The position numbers and the translations under genes were made by a program. A stretch of DNA of 11,367 nt from Deltaproteobacteria bacterium (lineage in GTDB: Bacteria > Myxococcota > Myxococcia > Myxococcales > 40CM-4-68-19), in the NCBI GenBank assembly GCA_005879095.1, contig VBLM01000259.1:1-11367 (forward strand), written 5' to 3'. Positions within the stretch are counted from its first letter, which is position 1. Each line of letters starts with the position of its first letter. A model generated the notes under the pieces. The model was given only the letters and a program-made list of their open reading frames with translations, made no database searches and was not told where the DNA came from. Positions 1 through 6,600 of the stretch are shown here, piece by piece.

Positions 1-352
1 CGCGCGAAAGCTCGACGTTGAGCTTGCCGCTCTTGCAGGTGAACGCGGTCCGGTGAACGCCGTTCTCCGGCACGCGGATGCGGCGCGCCTCGTTCACCAG
101 CACGTGAAAGGTCGCCAGCGTCGCGTGCCCGCAGAAAGCGACTTCCGACGCGGGCGTGAACCAGCGCAGGTGGAGCGCCGCGGTCGGCTCGCGCGCCGGC
201 AGCGGAAACGCCGTCTCGCTGTGCTTCAGCTCGGCCGCGATCCGGTGCATCGCCTTCGCGTCGAGCTCCGCCCCGTCGAGGAGCACGCCCGCCGCATTGC
301 CCGCCAGCGCCTGCGCGCTGAATGCATCGACGACGTAGCAGGGCCGCTTCAC
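1..352 (-). CDS. PhzF-family isomerase/epimerase-like protein, N-terminal part (runs off the window)
   Basis: The minus-strand frame opens with GTG at 350-352 and stays open to base 1, giving about 117 residues of a gene that continues outside the window. The N-terminus reads as a PhzF/diaminopimelate-epimerase-like fold: 'VVDAFSAQALAGNAAGVLL' near residues 5-23, then 'HSETAF' with the Glu that is the catalytic acid/base in characterised PhzF proteins, then 'FTPASEVAFCGHATLA', the family's most recognisable stretch. Family members isomerise small metabolites; the substrate cannot be told from this part, and the link to phenazines is only by family name. The GTG overlaps the TAG stop of queE by one base (TAGTG), so it is probably translated by coupling as the last visible gene of the M61-queE-phzF operon. 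No lesion is seen in the visible part. Confidence 0.88.
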   Translation of the reverse strand, partial: MKRPCYVVDAFSAQALAGNAAGVLLDGAELDAKAMHRIAAELKHSETAFPLPAREPTAALHLRWFTPASEVAFCGHATLATFHVLVNEARRIRVPENGVHRTAFTCKSGKLNVELSR

Positions 353-981
353 TAGACGCCTCTCTTCTCGCCCCAGATGAGCTTGTGCAGCTGCAATTGC
401 AAGCGGGCCGGCTTGCCGCTCTGCAAGACCCACTGGGCCAGGTCCTGCGGCGCGACTTCGCCGTACGAGGGCGAAAAGAGCACCGGCACTTTGCCCCACA
501 GGCCGAGGCGATCGATCACTCCGAGCGCCCACTGGAAGTCCTCGCGAGACGTGACGACCACTTTCACCTCGTCGCCGGGCGAGAGCTTCCCGAACTCGGT
601 GAAATCCGTGTGCTGCTCTTTCGATCCCGGCGTCTTCAGATCGACGATTTTCCGAACGCCGCGCGGAATCTGTTGGAGCGGCCGCTGGCCATGCGTCTCG
701 AGCGAAACCTGGTAGCCGCGGTCGAGCAATTCCTGAGCGAGTTCAGGTAGTTCCTTCTGCAGGGTGGGCTCGCCGCCGGTCAGGCAGACGAACCGCGTCG
801 GATATTTCGATACTTCCTTTAAAATCTCTTCACGGCTCATGTTGCTGCCGCCATAGAACGCGTACTCGGTATCGCAGTACCCGCAGCGCAGGTCGCACCC
901 GGTGAAGCGCACGAAGACGCACGGCTCGCCCGCCAACGTCGACTCACCCTGAATGCTGAAGAAGATCTCCGTCACCCGCAT
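352..981 (-). CDS. queE: 7-carboxy-7-deazaguanine synthase QueE (radical SAM)
   Basis: A 209-residue radical SAM enzyme. QueE converts 6-carboxy-tetrahydropterin to 7-carboxy-7-deazaguanine in the cytoplasm, a step towards queuosine and other 7-deazaguanines. The protein starts MRVTEIFFSIQGEST, the usual QueE opening. The [4Fe-4S] cluster motif CX3CX2C is at Cys29, Cys33 and Cys36 ('CDLRCGYC'), and the SAM-binding 'TGGEP' is at residues 68-72. Length is normal for the family. The frame is open ten codons further upstream (ATG at 1009-1011), but that would overlap the peptidase gene and add residues the family lacks, so I chose the ATG at 979-981, 2 bp after the peptidase stop. The ribosome-binding site is weak, consistent with coupling. 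No queC, queD or queF is visible here. Confidence 0.95.
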   Translation of the reverse strand: MRVTEIFFSIQGESTLAGEPCVFVRFTGCDLRCGYCDTEYAFYGGSNMSREEILKEVSKYPTRFVCLTGGEPTLQKELPELAQELLDRGYQVSLETHGQRPLQQIPRGVRKIVDLKTPGSKEQHTDFTEFGKLSPGDEVKVVVTSREDFQWALGVIDRLGLWGKVPVLFSPSYGEVAPQDLAQWVLQSGKPARLQLQLHKLIWGEKRGV

Positions 982-983
982 AT

Positions 984-2762
984 TTACGCCGGCCACTTGG
1001 CGCCGAGCCAACGTTCGCGAAGCGCCAGCTGCTCGGGCGTGGCCTTCGGGTCGGGCACGATCGTCACCGTGTCGCGCGGCGGCGTGGCGAGCTGGATGCC
1101 GACCTCGACCAGCTCGTCCATCCGGAAGAGCGACAGGCGCACGGTCTGCCCCGGCTGCGCGCGGCCGAGCCGCTGCTTCAGCTCGGATCGGAACCCGTCG
1201 GAGGCCGCTACCTCGTCGCCCGCGGCAATTCCGCTAAGTTGGGCGGGTGTCCCCTCCGCCACGGCCGTGATCTCGAGCCCACCGGGCTTCTCGCGCAACG
1301 TCGCGCCCAGCCATCCGCGCGGCTGGGCCGCCGGATCGGGCGGCTCCTGAGCCGCGCCGCCCTTGTCGTCGCCGTTCTTCGCCGCGTGCTGCACGGCCTT
1401 GAGCCCCGCCCCCGCCACCGCCTCCTCGAGCTGCAGCTCCTGCGTCGAATGGACCGCGCGCTGGAACCAGTCGTGCAGACCGGATTCGCCGCCCAGGAGC
1501 TCGATGGCCGCCTTCTCGACGCCGTCCTCCGGCAGCCCGGGCGGAAGGCCGTGCTTCTCGAACAGCACCCGCACCAGGTCGTCGAGCGACCGCGCCCCGC
1601 CGCTCCGCCGCCGCAGCTCGAGATCGAGGAGGAACCCGACCACGCTGCCCTTGAGATAGTACGAGACCGTAGTATTTTGCGTGCTCTCGTCCGGCCGGTA
1701 GTGCTTGATCCAGGCGTCGAACGAAGCCTGCGACAAGGACATCCGCAGCCGCCCCGGCGTGCGCAACAATTGCGTGCAGCGCTCGGCCCAGATCTCGAGA
1801 AACCGCTGCGGCGTGACCAGCCCCGCGCGCCGGAGCGCGAGCACCTCGTAGGTCGAGGTCAGACCCTCCATCGCCCACAGGAGTCGGGTGTGGTTCTCCC
1901 GCGTCCAGTCGTACGGCGTGAAGGCCGCCGGCCGGAGCCGCTTCACGTTCCAGAGATGGAAGTACTCGTGCGCGACCAGCAGCAGGAAGTCCTCGTACGG
2001 CGACTTCTGCACGAAGGAAAACCGCGGCACGAGCAGCGCGCAACTCCGCCGATGCTCGAGCCCCCCGCGGCCCTTGTCGTTCAAGTGCAGGATGAAGAGG
2101 TAGCGATCGCTGTACGGCAGCCCGCCGAAGATGGCGGCCTCGGCGTCGATGATCTTGATGATGTCGGGGATGACCCTGCGCGGATCGAAATCGCCGCGTC
2201 CCCAGACGACCAGCTCGTGCGGCACGCCCTGCGCCGTGAAGGTGTGCGAGGTGTGCGACCCTTCCGTACCCAGCTCGAACGGGCTGTCGGCCAGCTCGTC
2301 GTAATCCTGCGCGGTGTACATGCCATCGGTAAACGGCAGCGCCGCCCACGCCCGCCACGACTGCGGCATCTGCAGCCGCACCGAGCATGGCTCCTGCTCG
2401 CGCCCGACGACGAAAATCGCCGCCGCACTCGGGTTCAGGAATGCATGCGTCGCATCGACGTGGTTGGTGCGCACCGTCAGCTCGAAACAGTGCAGCCGGT
2501 ACGTCACCCTCACCGCCCGCGCCCCGTTCGTCGAGACGCGCCAGGTGTGCTTGTCCACCTTCTCGACCGCCAGCTCGCGGCCGTCCTCGGCGCGCGCGTT
2601 CAGGCCGTCGACATGCCGCTGGTGCTCGCGGACGAGATAGCTCCCCGGCGTCCACACCGGCAGCCGGACGTCGAGCGTCTCCGCGCCACGCGCTTCGAAC
2701 GCGAGCTCGACTTCGATCCGCCGGGTCTCCGGCTGCGTGATGCGAAACGTGTAGGCGTTCAT
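984..2762 (-). CDS. M61-family metallopeptidase with C-terminal PDZ domain
   Basis: A 592-residue protein of the M61 (glycyl aminopeptidase-like) family. The N-terminal beta domain spans about residues 1-165 ('RLPVWTPGSYLVREH' near 33-47). The gluzincin catalytic domain follows, with 'GGLEHRRS' at 233-240, zinc-binding HEYFH at 265-269 and the downstream Glu ligand at E299 in 'AMEGLTSTYE'. A PDZ domain covers about 480-560, starting at 'GWLGATLREKPGGLEI'. All expected zinc ligands and the catalytic Glu266 are present, so it should be active. No signal peptide is apparent, which suggests a cytoplasmic enzyme that trims peptides with N-terminal Gly or Ala, as known for the family. The open frame extends 76 codons further upstream with low-complexity Arg-rich sequence that covers the divergent gene's start, so I place the start at the ATG at 2760-2762, where homology-like sequence begins. 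No clear Shine-Dalgarno precedes it. queE follows after 2 bp. Confidence 0.93.
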   Translation of the reverse strand: MNAYTFRITQPETRRIEVELAFEARGAETLDVRLPVWTPGSYLVREHQRHVDGLNARAEDGRELAVEKVDKHTWRVSTNGARAVRVTYRLHCFELTVRTNHVDATHAFLNPSAAAIFVVGREQEPCSVRLQMPQSWRAWAALPFTDGMYTAQDYDELADSPFELGTEGSHTSHTFTAQGVPHELVVWGRGDFDPRRVIPDIIKIIDAEAAIFGGLPYSDRYLFILHLNDKGRGGLEHRRSCALLVPRFSFVQKSPYEDFLLLVAHEYFHLWNVKRLRPAAFTPYDWTRENHTRLLWAMEGLTSTYEVLALRRAGLVTPQRFLEIWAERCTQLLRTPGRLRMSLSQASFDAWIKHYRPDESTQNTTVSYYLKGSVVGFLLDLELRRRSGGARSLDDLVRVLFEKHGLPPGLPEDGVEKAAIELLGGESGLHDWFQRAVHSTQELQLEEAVAGAGLKAVQHAAKNGDDKGGAAQEPPDPAAQPRGWLGATLREKPGGLEITAVAEGTPAQLSGIAAGDEVAASDGFRSELKQRLGRAQPGQTVRLSLFRMDELVEVGIQLATPPRDTVTIVPDPKATPEQLALRERWLGAKWPA

Positions 2763-2776
2763 GGGGCGCGCGCAGT

Positions 2777-2790
2777 GTACCGGGCGGTAC
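2777..2790. repeat. Short inverted repeat in the divergent intergenic region
   Basis: GTACC-gggc-GGTAC, 5-bp perfect arms with a 4-bp spacer, lies 15 bp upstream of the M61 start and about 70 bp upstream of the lipoprotein start. It is the only notable symmetry in the 95-bp gap between these divergent genes. It could be a regulator site, but arms this short occur by chance often in GC-rich DNA, and I find no convincing -35/-10 pair beside it. Confidence 0.2.
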
Positions 2791-2857
2791 GTATTTGAGG
2801 CCAGTTGTTTGCCGCCTGACGTGCGCGACCGCCGTTCGCTCCCCACTTTTCGCGCCA

Positions 2858-3289
2858 ATGGGCCGCGCCGCCGCACTCGCGCTTCTCGTCGTCTCGTGTC
2901 GTCCGTCGGACTTGCCGAGGATGCAGCAGGCCGGAATGCTTTCGGGGGCCACCTCGGAAGATCCATTGATCGGCAGCTGGCTGAATCCACAAGGCGACGA
3001 TTTCATCGGCACCGGAGCGGTCTGCGACTTCTTTCCCAACCGGGCCTGGAACGGCGACTGCATCAACCTCTACGGCTACGGCTCGCCGACCACCTGGGAG
3101 CGCCTCGGCGATAACCGCTACTTCTTCGCCACCACCGGCCACAAGTGCTGGGTCGACGCCTCGTTCTCCGATGACGGCACGACGCTCAGTCTGCGCTGCG
3201 GGAGCTACCGTCCGAGCTGGATGGGAACCATACAGCCGCCGGTCCCGCTGGCGCAGACGGTGACGCTCGTCCGGTACCGGTATCCCTAA
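2858..3289 (+). CDS. Putative small secreted lipoprotein of unknown function
   Basis: A 143-residue protein I do not recognise. It starts MGRAAALALLVVSC: a single Arg, a short hydrophobic core, and a lipobox-like 'VVSC' with Cys14 as the likely lipidated residue, so export and lipidation are plausible although the signal is short. The mature part has 'LIGSWLNP' near residues 37-44 and alternating polar/aromatic strands, the look of a small beta-barrel or lipocalin-like fold. It has four further cysteines at 56, 68, 97 and 114, enough for two disulfides, which fits an extracytoplasmic site. A longer frame could begin at TTG 2795 and would give a more conventional n-region length, but neither start has a good Shine-Dalgarno. 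The gene is divergent from the M61 peptidase, and its TAA overlaps the stop codon of the facing minus-strand gene. Third-position G/C bias supports real coding. Confidence 0.68.
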   Translation: MGRAAALALLVVSCRPSDLPRMQQAGMLSGATSEDPLIGSWLNPQGDDFIGTGAVCDFFPNRAWNGDCINLYGYGSPTTWERLGDNRYFFATTGHKCWVDASFSDDGTTLSLRCGSYRPSWMGTIQPPVPLAQTVTLVRYRYP

Positions 3290-4570
3290 CGCGCCAGCAA
3301 CCGCTTGATCTGATCGGCGTCGGGCGCGTCCGGAGCCAGCAGCAGGTACTTCTCGTATTCAGCCTTCGCCTGGTCGTTCCTGCCCTGCACGCGCGCAGGG
3401 CCTTGTCGCCGGCTGCGGCATGCTCGGCGGCGGCCGGTGACTTCCGCGGTGCGCGCTTGCGCGGAGGCGAAGGCGCCGCGACCGGCGGCGAATTCGGAAT
3501 CTCCGCCTCGGTCTGCGCCTCGACGGGCGGCGGCGGCGCTTGCTGCGCGGCTGCCGCGGGGGTGACGACCGGCGCCGCCACGACCGGATGGACGGGAGGC
3601 GCCGGCGGCGGACGCAGCGAGAGCACGGCGAACACCGCCACCGCCGCTCCTGCCAGCGCGCCGCCGACGACCGGCAACGCCGCCGCCAGCACGCGCCGCT
3701 GTATCGCCGACTGCGCGGAGCGCCGCTGATCGATGAGCTGCGCGATCTCCTGCGCCAGCGCGGCTGGCTGCGGCGGGACGGAGAGCTTCACCTGCTCCTC
3801 GAGCGCCGAGATCCGCGATCCGAGGCGCGCCAGGTTTTCCAGCCGCGACTCGAGCATCCTCAGCAGGTCTCGCTGCGGCGCCGCCGGCGGCGAAGGCACG
3901 GGATGAAGCTCTTCGCCGTGGGCCTCCCGGACCTGCGCCTCGTGCAACTCGACGACACCCGGCTCCTCCACCGCCGACGGTTCGGGCGACTGGAAGGATG
4001 GGGATCGGGCGCGTACGGCGAGGGCGCGGTCGCCTTTTGCAGCAGCTCGATGCGCGCCAGTTTCCTGGGTCCGGTCGTCTGGGCCACCGCCGCGAGGATC
4101 AGCTTCTCCTCCTCGTGCGTCGGCGGCGCCTGGAACTGCTCGATCGCCTGCGCCATCTCGGCCAGATTGCGCCACCGTTTCTTGCGGTCCTGTGCCAGCG
4201 CCTTGCGGATGACCGGCGCGAGCGGCCCCTGCACTTCCGGCCCGGCTTCCTTGTCGGGCTCGAGCGTGGTCAGCGTGGAGAGCTCATAGCCGAGCGCGCC
4301 CGCCGCATAGACCATCGCGCGCGGATCGTCGGGAAGAACCGCGCCCTTGCGCAGCTCGGGCGAGGCGTACGGCGAATCGGCATCGGCGGCGCCGTCGCGC
4401 AGCGCGAGACCGCCGTCGGCATCGACCTGCAAAAGGTCCGGGCGCAGCGGCAACGACCGCGCCTCCGAGAGCCGCACCGCGGCGAGCAGCAGCGCTCCGC
4501 TGAGAGGCGGCGGCAATTGCACCCCGCGCTCGCGCACCCGGTCGAGAAAAGCCGCAACCGACGCCGTCAC
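3286..4570 (-). pseudogene. Pseudokinase-like membrane protein with TPR-like C-terminus, interrupted by two apparent frameshifts
   Basis: The gene starts with GTG at 4568-4570, overlapping the previous gene's TGA by 4 bp (GTGA). It is readable over its whole length only if one base is restored at two places: in the C-run at 4000-4003 (minus-strand 'GATCCCCATCC') and in the GCGCGC run near 3391-3397. The repaired product is 428 residues. Residues 1-150 resemble the C-lobe of a bacterial Ser/Thr kinase: 'LPLRPDLLQVDADGGLAL' (40-57) where HRDxKPxN...DFG would be, then 'YASPE' (68-72), 'PRAMVYAAGALGYELS' (83-98) and 'IRKALAQDRKKRWRNLAEM' (121-139). The N-lobe and the HRD and DFG residues are absent, so it is a pseudokinase at best. 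A possible coiled coil (236-263), one transmembrane helix (about 294-319), a Pro/Ala-rich linker and a TPR-like repeat (384-428, 'AKAEYEKYLLLAPDAPDAD') follow. The order suggests a cytoplasmic N-terminus and a periplasmic C-terminus. True decay cannot be excluded. Confidence 0.75.
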
Positions 4571-5403
4571 TGGGCCTCCGGCCGCATCAAGAGTAGCGCC
4601 AGGTGACCGCGCGGCGCGACTTCTCCGACGGCGAAAGCGATCTTCTCCACCGGCACCAGGAAAGGCCCGCTCAGATACCGCTCGAAGACCAGCGCCGCCC
4701 TGGCCGCCGGCGCGACGCTCCCGGCCGGGGCCACCATCACCAGCCGGAACGCCGGGTCGAGGTTGGCGAGGGCCGCCAACCGCTCGATGTCACCGGATTC
4801 CGCGTCGGTCAGCGGCCGGCCCTCGATCCACGCCGCCGCCGGCCGGACAGCAGGCGGCTGCGGAAGAGCGCGCAGCCGCAGGTCCGGAAGGCGCGGCGCG
4901 GTGAGCGGGATATCGGCGGTGACCTCGCCGGGACCGGCGGGCATCTGGACCGACGCGGAGAGCCATTCCATCCGCAGGGGGACCCTCCCGGACGGGAGGC
5001 CTTCGACGATGAACGCGCCTCGTGCGTCCGTGTGCGTCCGAACGCCACCAGCATCGACGTCGACCTCGCCGATTGCGCGACCCTCGATCACGAGGCGCCC
5101 GTGAAGCACCCGCCGCGCCCTCGCGGCGAACACCGTCCGCACGACCTTGCCCGACCGCGCCTCGAAGCCGGCCGTCGCCGGCCCGTCGTGGCTCCATCCC
5201 CGCGGCAATACGACAGAAATCGACCCGGGTCCGGCGAAGACCCGAAAGCGGAACTCGCCCTCGGGCCCGGTCCGGAGGACCTGCGTGCGCTGGCCTTGGG
5301 TCAGCGTGACCTGCGCGCCCCCCGCGCCGAGGCCCGAAGGCTCGCCCACCGTGCCCTCCACGATCGGTGCGGGCAGGAGGGCGAGCAACACGGCCAACAG
5401 CAT
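4567..5403 (-). CDS. Secreted protein with carboxypeptidase-regulatory-like beta domains and a possible OmpA-like C-terminus
   Basis: A 278-residue protein beginning MLLAVLLALLPAPIVEG, a short but clear export signal, so it is probably periplasmic. Two beta-sandwich repeats follow. One spans about 16-95, with a 'RTGPEGEFRFRVFAG' core. The other spans about 98-175, with 'THTDARGAFIVEGLPSGRV', the 'tDaxGxFxvxgLpxG' pattern of carboxypeptidase-regulatory-like domains. These usually act as binding or spacer modules. Residues about 190-278 ('LAALANLDPAFRLVMVAP' ... 'ARAALVFERYLSG') have the strand-helix rhythm and the 'RA..V..yL' helix of OmpA-like peptidoglycan-binding domains, but are too diverged to assign firmly. 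The ATG at 5401-5403 lies one base after the lytic transglycosylase stop, and its own stop overlaps the next start, so these three genes form a coupled unit. No enzyme motif is seen. Function is unknown. Confidence 0.85.
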   Translation of the reverse strand: MLLAVLLALLPAPIVEGTVGEPSGLGAGGAQVTLTQGQRTQVLRTGPEGEFRFRVFAGPGSISVVLPRGWSHDGPATAGFEARSGKVVRTVFAARARRVLHGRLVIEGRAIGEVDVDAGGVRTHTDARGAFIVEGLPSGRVPLRMEWLSASVQMPAGPGEVTADIPLTAPRLPDLRLRALPQPPAVRPAAAWIEGRPLTDAESGDIERLAALANLDPAFRLVMVAPAGSVAPAARAALVFERYLSGPFLVPVEKIAFAVGEVAPRGHLALLLMRPEAQ

Positions 5404-5404
5404 C

Positions 5405-6073
5405 TCAGTTCGCTTTGGCGAGGGTGGCGCGCGGGTCGGACCCGCCGCCGACGATTCGCACGAAGCGCTGGTATTCCTTCATCACGCGGCGGGGATATTC
5501 ACGGAGGCTGTCGGGAATCTCGCCGGCTTTCTTGTACTGCGCCAGCCGCTTCGGGCCAGCGTTGTAGGCCATCAGTGCCTCGTCGCGGCTGGGGAAGCGG
5601 TGCTCCAGCCACTTGAAGTAGCGGACGGCCAGGCGGACGTCGATGACCGGGTCTTCCATCACCGCCCGGTCCTCGCCGATGTCCGGCTCCCGTCCGGCGA
5701 TCCACGCAAAGGTGCTGGGCATCAGTTGCATCAGGCCTGACGCACCGCGCTCACTTTCGACCTGGATGCGGAAACGGCTCTCGACCGCCACCAGCGCCAG
5801 GACGAAGAGCGGGTCCAACCCGCCCCGGGACGACTCGGTCAGAACGGCGTTCGCCAGCTTGGCCCGCAAGTCTGAATTGAGCCCTTTGGCGACTTTGGCC
5901 AGCAGGCCCTCCATCTGGGCCTGGGTCATGACCGTCAGCGGGTCGGCCTTGCCCGGCGCGGGCGGCTTGGGCACCGCCCGGGGCAGAAGAACCACCTCCG
6001 CGGCAGCCCCGGCGAGCACGAAGCCCGCGCAGATGCCTGCGATCGCAAAGGTGCGTAGCTGGCGCCCCGCCAT
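5405..6073 (-). CDS. Lytic transglycosylase, SLT domain
   Basis: A 222-residue membrane-anchored or exported murein lytic transglycosylase, the class that cleaves the MurNAc-GlcNAc bond with 1,6-anhydro formation in the periplasm. Residues 8-30 form a hydrophobic signal or anchor after 'MAGRQLR', followed by a short Pro-rich linker. The SLT domain spans about 80-205. The catalytic Glu is E98 in 'LVAVESRFR', then 'GASGLMQLMPST' at 110-121 and 'LMAYNAGP' at 167-174, the three signature motifs in order. Length is typical of a compact single-domain enzyme. The ATG at 6071-6073 is preceded by a near-perfect Shine-Dalgarno. It is followed after 1 bp by the carboxypeptidase-regulatory-like gene, which suggests the partners act at the cell wall. 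The gene is intact. Confidence 0.93.
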   Translation of the reverse strand: MAGRQLRTFAIAGICAGFVLAGAAAEVVLLPRAVPKPPAPGKADPLTVMTQAQMEGLLAKVAKGLNSDLRAKLANAVLTESSRGGLDPLFVLALVAVESRFRIQVESERGASGLMQLMPSTFAWIAGREPDIGEDRAVMEDPVIDVRLAVRYFKWLEHRFPSRDEALMAYNAGPKRLAQYKKAGEIPDSLREYPRRVMKEYQRFVRIVGGGSDPRATLAKAN

Positions 6074-6082
6074 GCGTTAGAG

Positions 6083-6089
6083 CCCTCCT
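6083..6089 (-). promoter_or_regulatory. Strong Shine-Dalgarno of the lytic transglycosylase gene
   Basis: AGGAGGG on the minus strand ends 9 nt before the ATG at 6071-6073. It fixes this start and suggests independent, efficient initiation for the first gene of the coupled three-gene unit. Confidence 0.75.
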
Positions 6090-6174
6090 GACCCGGGAAG
6101 GCTAACAGCCGCTCCCCCAGGGCGGCAAGGAGCCAACCGATGGAATTCACCTACATTTCAGGCGTTTTTCCTAC

Positions 6175-6507
6175 TTACTGGACGGCGCCCGGAGCCGGCT
6201 GGGTCGGGCCCTTGCCGTCCTCGGTGCCCTTCTCATCGGCCGCGTGGGCGGCTTCCGGCGCCTTCGGCGAGGCGGCGAGTTCCTGCAGCTTCTTGCCGAG
6301 CTTCTCCAGCTCGACGCCGAGGACATGCATCTGCTCCCGCGAGCTGCTCTGGGCGTTCTGCAGCAGGGTCTTCAGCTCGGCCTGGGCGCGATCGCCCAGC
6401 GTCTCCAGGACTTTGCGCGCTTCTTTTTCGAAATCCTTGGCGCGCGCGGCGGCCTTGGTCTATGCCTGCTGGAAAGCTTCGTGAAGCCGGGTCTGAAAGT
6501 CGTTCAT
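6175..6507 (-). pseudogene. Phasin-like coiled-coil protein gene with an in-frame amber codon
   Basis: The minus-strand frame from the ATG at 6505-6507 to TAA at 6175-6177 holds 110 codons but has TAG at codon 16 (6460-6462). On either side the sequence is clearly coding: 'MNDFQTRLHEAFQQA' before the TAG and 'TKAAARAKDFEKEARKVLE' after it, then a long Lys/Glu/Ala/Gln/Leu heptad-like helix to about residue 80, and a Pro/Ala-rich charged tail. This composition and length resemble phasin-family granule-coating proteins and similar small coiled-coil proteins of myxobacteria; the match is by character, not by a diagnostic motif. The start is well supported by GGGAG about 7 nt upstream and a sigma70-type promoter. 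Replacing TAG with CAG or TGG by one substitution would restore the protein. Either an assembly or base-call error or a recent nonsense mutation is possible. Confidence 0.65.
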
Positions 6508-6530
6508 TTTGATGCTCCCATGTGTCGCAT

Positions 6531-6553
6531 TGCGTTAGCACGTATATAACGCA
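6531..6553. promoter_or_regulatory. Candidate operator: inverted repeat over the divergent promoter
   Basis: TGCGTTA-gcacgtata-TAACGCA has perfect 7-bp arms with a 9-bp spacer. It overlaps the -10 element and predicted transcription start of the phasin-like gene and the TATAAC that could serve ppk. The size and position are those of a dimeric repressor site. The binding protein is not identifiable from this window. Confidence 0.45.
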
Positions 6554-6570
6554 TCGCGTCGCGTTGTCAA
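6543..6570 (-). promoter_or_regulatory. Sigma70-type promoter for the phasin-like gene
   Basis: On the minus strand, TTGACA (6565-6570, a perfect -35) is followed after 16 bp by TATATA (6543-6548) in an otherwise GC-rich region. The expected transcription start is near 6536, about 30 nt before the ATG at 6507. On the plus strand the same AT patch contains TATAAC (6545-6550), a good -10 for the divergent ppk gene but with no convincing -35. Confidence 0.6.
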
Positions 6571-6600
6571 TGTCGGGGTGGGCGTGTAGAGTCTTGTGTG

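Noticed and set aside
1239..2798. Long plus-strand open frame (519 codons) opposite the M61 gene
   Set aside because: It is Arg/Pro-rich, matches no family, and lies antisense to a gene with full catalytic motifs; such frames are common on the opposite strand of GC-rich genes.
3271..3280. Palindrome CCGGTACCGG near the end of the lipoprotein gene
   Set aside because: It lies inside the coding region, is only 10 bp, and has no T-run; chance palindromes of this kind are expected in GC-rich DNA.
6100..6130. GCCGC/GCGGC stem between the phasin-like and transglycosylase genes as a terminator
   Set aside because: The stem is only 5 bp with a long loop and no T-run, so it does not qualify as an intrinsic terminator.
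6460..6462. TAG read as a recoded amino acid such as pyrrolysine
   Set aside because: TAG is the natural stop of queE (352-354) and of the gene ending at 3286, and coiled-coil phasin-like proteins have no known pyrrolysine site; an error or nonsense mutation is simpler.
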